Assembly: GCA_902795555.1 (NCBI GenBank)
Contig: CADBLV010000091.1
Location: 1 to 8,866, forward strand
DNA: 8,866 nt
Direction of reading: 5' to 3'
From: an uncultured Eubacteriales bacterium
GTDB lineage: Bacteria; Bacillota_A; Clostridia; Christensenellales; Aristaeellaceae
This document shows positions 5,651 through 8,866 of the stretch, piece after piece. Below the pieces are notes generated by a model. That model saw only the letters and a list, made by a program, of their open reading frames with translations, had not been told where the DNA came from and did no database searches. A program made the position numbers and the translations under genes. The number at the start of each line of letters is the position of its first letter. Within the stretch, counting starts at the first letter, position 1.

Positions 5651-7534
5651 TCAGGCCGAGGGATGCTTCTTCCGATTCTTGTCAGCATACATCGCGCGAT
5701 CCGCCCGCGTCAGGAAGCTGTCGATCTCCTCCCCTTCCCGGGGAACAGCCGCATAGACGCCGAAGCTTGCGCTGATATCGCAAATCCACGGGTCTTCCCG
5801 GTTGATCCGTTCCAGCTCGTCCGTCACCATTTTGATCAGCTTCCCGCCGTCCTCCGGAGAATCCACCATGCCATAGGCCAGGAATTCATCCCCGCTGATA
5901 TGAACCGTGGTGAGATTCATTTTCTGAAGGATCTGCATCCCCCGCCCCATCCGGCAGATGGCCTCGTCGCCCATCAGATGCCCATGCTCGTCGTTGATGG
6001 CCTTCATATGATCCATATCGGCGCTCATCACGGCAAACACAGCCCCGTCCTTCCGAGCCTGTTCGAACACGGCCGGGGCCTTCTCCCGATATCCCCGCCG
6101 GTTCAGCATCCCGGTCATCACGTCCTGAACGGCCAGGGACGCGATGGTGTCGGCATAATGGCGAATATTGTTCTGCAGATACAGGCTCATCAGGGCGCCG
6201 TTGAGCAGCATCAGCACCGAATACAGGGCGGAACCGGTCGCTTCTCCGAAATCCATCGCCACATAGCCCAGGCTCCGGCCCCGGTAATACAGGGGGCAGA
6301 ACACCAGGCACACGTTGTTCTTGCGCATTTCTCCCAGGCTCGGCGCCAAGTCTTTGCGCCGGAAAAGAACCGAGGGATATTCCCTGCCGTTGCGAACCCC
6401 GTAGAGCAGCAGCATTTCCTCCGGATAGGCATCCGGAGCAATGTCGCCGGGATTTTTGATTTCCCGGCAGATGACCGGATCCACGCAGAGAAACAGCTGG
6501 CGAATCCCCCAGGCCCGGGCAAACTCGCGCAGAACGGCCACGGTCTCCGCCTCGTCGGCCACGCCGGCCATCGCCCCGGAGAACATGCTCACCCGGGTCA
6601 GCACCGTTTCCATGTCCCACCGGTCTGCTCCCAGCATCCGCAGCTTGTCGCTCATATATTCCAGGCTCTGTTCACATCCGCAGCTTTCCCCATAGATCGG
6701 AATCGTCGGCAGCAGGATATGATACGTGTCGGGCTCCTTCCCGTCAATCCATTTGCACAGGATGTCAATCGCCAGCCTCGCGCAGCGGTCCACCGGGCGG
6801 CAGATCGTGGTCAGCCCCCGCATCACAGCCTCCCGAAGCGCGTCAAACCCGGTCACGGCCACATCCCCCGGAACCCGGATCCCCCGCTCCGCAAAGTAAT
6901 CGATCACGGAAAGAGCCATATCATCGTTGCTGCAGACAATCGCATCCGGCAGCTCGCCGCCCAGATTCAGAATCTGCTCCGCGGCGTTTCTCCCTCCGAC
7001 CCGGGTCCATTGCCCGTCAAAGATCATCCCGTCGTCCAGATAAAGCCCGTTTTCCGCCAGCGCCTGTCTGCAGGCCCGGACACGCTCCTGAGAAACGCTG
7101 TGATTCAGAGGCCCGCTGACAAACGCGAACCGCCTGGCGCCGTGCCGCTGGATCAGGTGCTCTGTCACCTCCCGCACACAGACCGCGTCGTCAAACCCAA
7201 TCGTCACCGCCCCATCCAGCGGCACATCGACGGACACATGGGGCTTTCCCTTCAGTGGCTTCAGCACGTCTATCACCTTCTGAAAGGTTTCCACGTTTCC
7301 CATGGTCGCCGTCAGGGAAATCACCCCGTCGAACATGCTCAGATCTGGAAGGTCGTAAATCATCCGCTCTTCCTTTTCGCTGGTGGAGATCGCAACATTC
7401 ATATGACCCTGGCTGTTAAAGATGCAGATATCCGCGTCATACTGACTGCCGGCGGCCGAAAGGCCTCTGGCAAAATCCTGCTGATATTCACGGTCGATGC
7501 TGGCCAGCAGCACAGCGATCTTCTTCCTGCTCAT
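5651..7534 (-). CDS. Diguanylate cyclase with LacI-type periplasmic-binding-like sensor domain
   Basis: A 627-residue soluble protein predicted to make cyclic-di-GMP from two GTP. I prefer the ATG at 7532-7534 because GGGAGG (complement of 7544-7549) is nine bases upstream; a GTG two codons earlier is only three bases from it. Residues about 4-285 form a LacI/GalR-type ligand-binding domain (KKIAVLLASI; HGARRFAFVSGP; DAIVCSNDDMALSVIDYFAE; VAVTGFDALRE) without a helix-turn-helix or signal peptide, so it probably senses a cytoplasmic small molecule, likely a sugar. A GESCGC motif at about 282-287 closes it. Residues about 305-455 look like a GAF-type domain. The GGDEF domain (about 465-620) has TGMLNRRG, the metal/GTP-binding DMDHMKAINDEHGHLMGDE, and SGDEF (547-551), a substitution compatible with activity. 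The RxxD product-inhibition site is absent. It is upstream of the EAL gene and divergent from cellobiose phosphorylase. Ligand identity is inference. Confidence 0.9.
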   Translation of the reverse strand: MSRKKIAVLLASIDREYQQDFARGLSAAGSQYDADICIFNSQGHMNVAISTSEKEERMIYDLPDLSMFDGVISLTATMGNVETFQKVIDVLKPLKGKPHVSVDVPLDGAVTIGFDDAVCVREVTEHLIQRHGARRFAFVSGPLNHSVSQERVRACRQALAENGLYLDDGMIFDGQWTRVGGRNAAEQILNLGGELPDAIVCSNDDMALSVIDYFAERGIRVPGDVAVTGFDALREAVMRGLTTICRPVDRCARLAIDILCKWIDGKEPDTYHILLPTIPIYGESCGCEQSLEYMSDKLRMLGADRWDMETVLTRVSMFSGAMAGVADEAETVAVLREFARAWGIRQLFLCVDPVICREIKNPGDIAPDAYPEEMLLLYGVRNGREYPSVLFRRKDLAPSLGEMRKNNVCLVFCPLYYRGRSLGYVAMDFGEATGSALYSVLMLLNGALMSLYLQNNIRHYADTIASLAVQDVMTGMLNRRGYREKAPAVFEQARKDGAVFAVMSADMDHMKAINDEHGHLMGDEAICRMGRGMQILQKMNLTTVHISGDEFLAYGMVDSPEDGGKLIKMVTDELERINREDPWICDISASFGVYAAVPREGEEIDSFLTRADRAMYADKNRKKHPSA

Positions 7535-7630
7535 TTTCACGTTCCTCCCGGAATGGGCCGGTGTTTTCAGGCGCTTCGATGAAAGAACGCCTGCCGGAGA
7601 TATGAGTTCTGCAATTCATGACCGGATTCT

Positions 7631-7659
7631 ATTGTATCCTAACCGGGCCAAAAAAACAA
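7631..7659 (-). promoter_or_regulatory. Promoter of the GGDEF (and probably EAL) gene
   Basis: On the minus strand TTGTTT (7654-7659) and TACAAT (7631-7636) are separated by exactly 17 bases. The -10 box is five of six to consensus and the -35 box is weaker. Transcription would begin about 90 bases before the cyclase ATG. No second promoter is obvious in the 60-bp gap before the EAL gene, so this one may serve both. Confidence 0.5.
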
Positions 7660-7683
7660 GCTTTCCCTTCCCTCCGCGGGGAA

Positions 7684-7722
7684 AAGAAAACGTTTGCGCA
7701 GGAGGAAGATCTATGATATACT
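7684..7722 (+). promoter_or_regulatory. Cellobiose phosphorylase promoter with LacI-family/CcpA-type operator over -35
   Basis: TTGCGC (7694-7699) and TATACT (7717-7722) are spaced by 17 bases on the plus strand, about 70 bases before the phosphorylase ATG. Overlapping the -35 box is AAGAAAACGTTTGCGC (7684-7699), a near-palindrome around the central CG with the AAACGTTT core. This is the hallmark of operators for LacI/GalR-family regulators, including CcpA cre sites. Its position predicts repression of the phosphorylase. Which regulator binds cannot be decided here. The neighbouring cyclase shares the LacI sensor fold but has no DNA-binding domain. Confidence 0.55.
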
Positions 7723-7795
7723 GAACGAAGTGCCCCGCTTCCGGGTTTCATCGTTTCGAAGCGAAAGCGGGAGATTTTTCAGGAGGGATCTGCCG

Positions 7796-8866
7796 ATGAA
7801 GTTCGGTCATTTCGACGACAAAGCCCGGGAATATGTAATTGAGACTCCCCTTACGCCGTATCCGTGGATTAACTATCTCGGATGCGAAAAGTTTTTCGGC
7901 ATTATCAGCAATACCGCCGGCGGTTATTGCTTCTATCGGGATGCGCGGCTTCGCCGGATCACCAGATACCGATACAACAATATGCCGGTCGACAACGGCG
8001 GCAGGTATTTCTATATTAAGGACGGGGACACGGTGTGGAATCCCGGATGGAAGCCTGTGAAAACCGAGCTGGATACCTATTCCTGCCGTCACGGCATGGG
8101 ATATACCGTGATCACAGGCAAAAAGAACGGCCTGAAAGCCTCCCAGCTGAGCTTTGTGCCCATGGGATATGATGCGGAAGTTCATCAGATCACGCTGACC
8201 AACGAAAGCACCGAAGCCAAAGACGTGATCCTGACCAGTTTCGTTGAATTCTGCCTCTGGAACGCGCAGGACGACATGCTGAATTTCCAGCGGAATTTCT
8301 CCACGGGCGAAGTGGAAGTGGAAGACGGCGTGATCTATCACAAGACGGAATATCGCGAGCGCCGGAATCATTACGCCTTCTACGGCGTCAACACCCCGAT
8401 CGACGGCTTTGACACGGATATGGAAACCTTCCTGGGGCTTTATAACGGATTCGAGAATCCTCAGGCTGTTTTCTCCGGAAAGATGGGCGACTCCCTTGCT
8501 TCCGGCTGGCAGCCCATGGCCGCGCACCAGATCAAAGTGCATCTGGAAAAGGGCGAGGAGAAAAAATTCAATTTTGTGCTGGGATATGTGGAGCTTCCCA
8601 ATGAGGAAAAATGGGAAAAGCCCGGCGTCATCAACAAGAAGCCGGCGAAGGAGCTCCTCTCCCGGCTCAGCACGGACGAGCAGATCGCGAATGCTTTTGC
8701 CGAACTGAAGAAGCACTGGGACAACCTGCTCAGCGCCTACACGCTCACTTCTTCCGAAGAGAAGCTGAACCGGATGGTCAACATCTGGAACCAGTATCAG
8801 TGTATGGTGACGTTCAACTTCTCGCGCTCGGCCAGCTTCTTCGAGAGTGGTGTAGGCCGCGGCATG
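7796..8866 (+). CDS. Cellobiose phosphorylase (GH94), N-terminal 357 residues; 3' end outside window
   Basis: Cytoplasmic enzyme that splits cellobiose with phosphate into glucose 1-phosphate and glucose, saving ATP during cellulose or cellodextrin use. The start ATG (7796-7798) follows AGGAGG (7781-7786) by nine bases. The frame is open from there to the window edge, covering somewhat under half of the usual roughly 810 residues. Stretches such as [88 protein letters not shown] and [17 protein letters not shown] match, from memory, clostridial cellobiose phosphorylases almost residue for residue. This region is the N-terminal beta-sandwich and linker of GH94; the catalytic acid in the alpha/alpha barrel lies beyond the edge. 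It is transcribed divergently from the LacI-sensor cyclase and preceded by an apparent carbon-control operator. Cellodextrin phosphorylase is a less likely alternative. Confidence 0.93.
   Translation, partial: MKFGHFDDKAREYVIETPLTPYPWINYLGCEKFFGIISNTAGGYCFYRDARLRRITRYRYNNMPVDNGGRYFYIKDGDTVWNPGWKPVKTELDTYSCRHGMGYTVITGKKNGLKASQLSFVPMGYDAEVHQITLTNESTEAKDVILTSFVEFCLWNAQDDMLNFQRNFSTGEVEVEDGVIYHKTEYRERRNHYAFYGVNTPIDGFDTDMETFLGLYNGFENPQAVFSGKMGDSLASGWQPMAAHQIKVHLEKGEEKKFNFVLGYVELPNEEKWEKPGVINKKPAKELLSRLSTDEQIANAFAELKKHWDNLLSAYTLTSSEEKLNRMVNIWNQYQCMVTFNFSRSASFFESGVGRGM

Noticed and set aside
5342..7582. Plus-strand open frame of 746 codons opposite the GGDEF and EAL genes
   Set aside because: It spans two genes with clear domain motifs on the minus strand; the His/Pro/Gln-rich product is typical of antisense frames in GC-rich coding DNA.
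7748..8716. Minus-strand open frame of 322 codons opposite 7796-8866
   Set aside because: The plus strand encodes unmistakable cellobiose phosphorylase with a proper start and ribosome site; the antisense frame is a shadow.

Overview
The window looks like a chromosomal piece of a strictly anaerobic, fermentative Bacillota (Clostridia) organism from a plant-fibre-rich habitat such as gut or rumen. Evidence for this: strong AGGAGG-type ribosome binding sites throughout, a monomeric [FeFe] hydrogenase with the TSCCP variant of the H-cluster motif, a cellobiose phosphorylase that closely resembles clostridial enzymes from memory, a BspA-type leucine-rich-repeat surface protein, and cyclic-di-GMP enzymes of clostridial architecture. 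I cannot name a species.

Layout, left to right. (1) 1-998, minus strand: a secreted leucine-rich-repeat protein interrupted by one in-frame amber codon (660-662). The frame continues open to the window edge, so this is a fresh pseudogene or a read-through gene. (2) 1024-1098, minus: what looks like the last 24 codons of a lost gene. (3) 1123-1717, minus: a BrnT/BrnA toxin-antitoxin pair in visibly AT-richer DNA, with a 12-bp tandem repeat over its promoter. (4) 1822-3649: a hydrogenase gene with its own promoter, enclosed by 110-bp inverted repeats (107/110 identical). The left arm is an extra, reversed copy of the hydrogenase 3' end. Recombination between the arms would flip the gene and leave its protein sequence unchanged. 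(5) 3674-7534, minus: a seven-TM EAL phosphodiesterase preceded by a LacI-type-sensor GGDEF diguanylate cyclase. (6) 7796-8866, plus, running off the edge: cellobiose phosphorylase, divergent from the cyclase, with an apparent LacI-family/CcpA-type operator over its -35 box.

Three copies of a roughly 30-bp REP-like hairpin element lie at the inner edge of the left hydrogenase arm, between the convergent hydrogenase and EAL genes, and between the EAL and GGDEF genes.

How the parts may work together: the cyclase carries a sugar-binding-type sensor domain and sits back to back with a cellobiose-cleaving enzyme. A plausible reading is a circuit in which a plant-derived sugar is both catabolised and reported through c-di-GMP, with the adjacent EAL protein as the opposing enzyme. 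Hydrogenase and phosphorylase both suit a sugar fermenter. The hydrogenase cassette and the REP-like repeats are the most unusual structural features.
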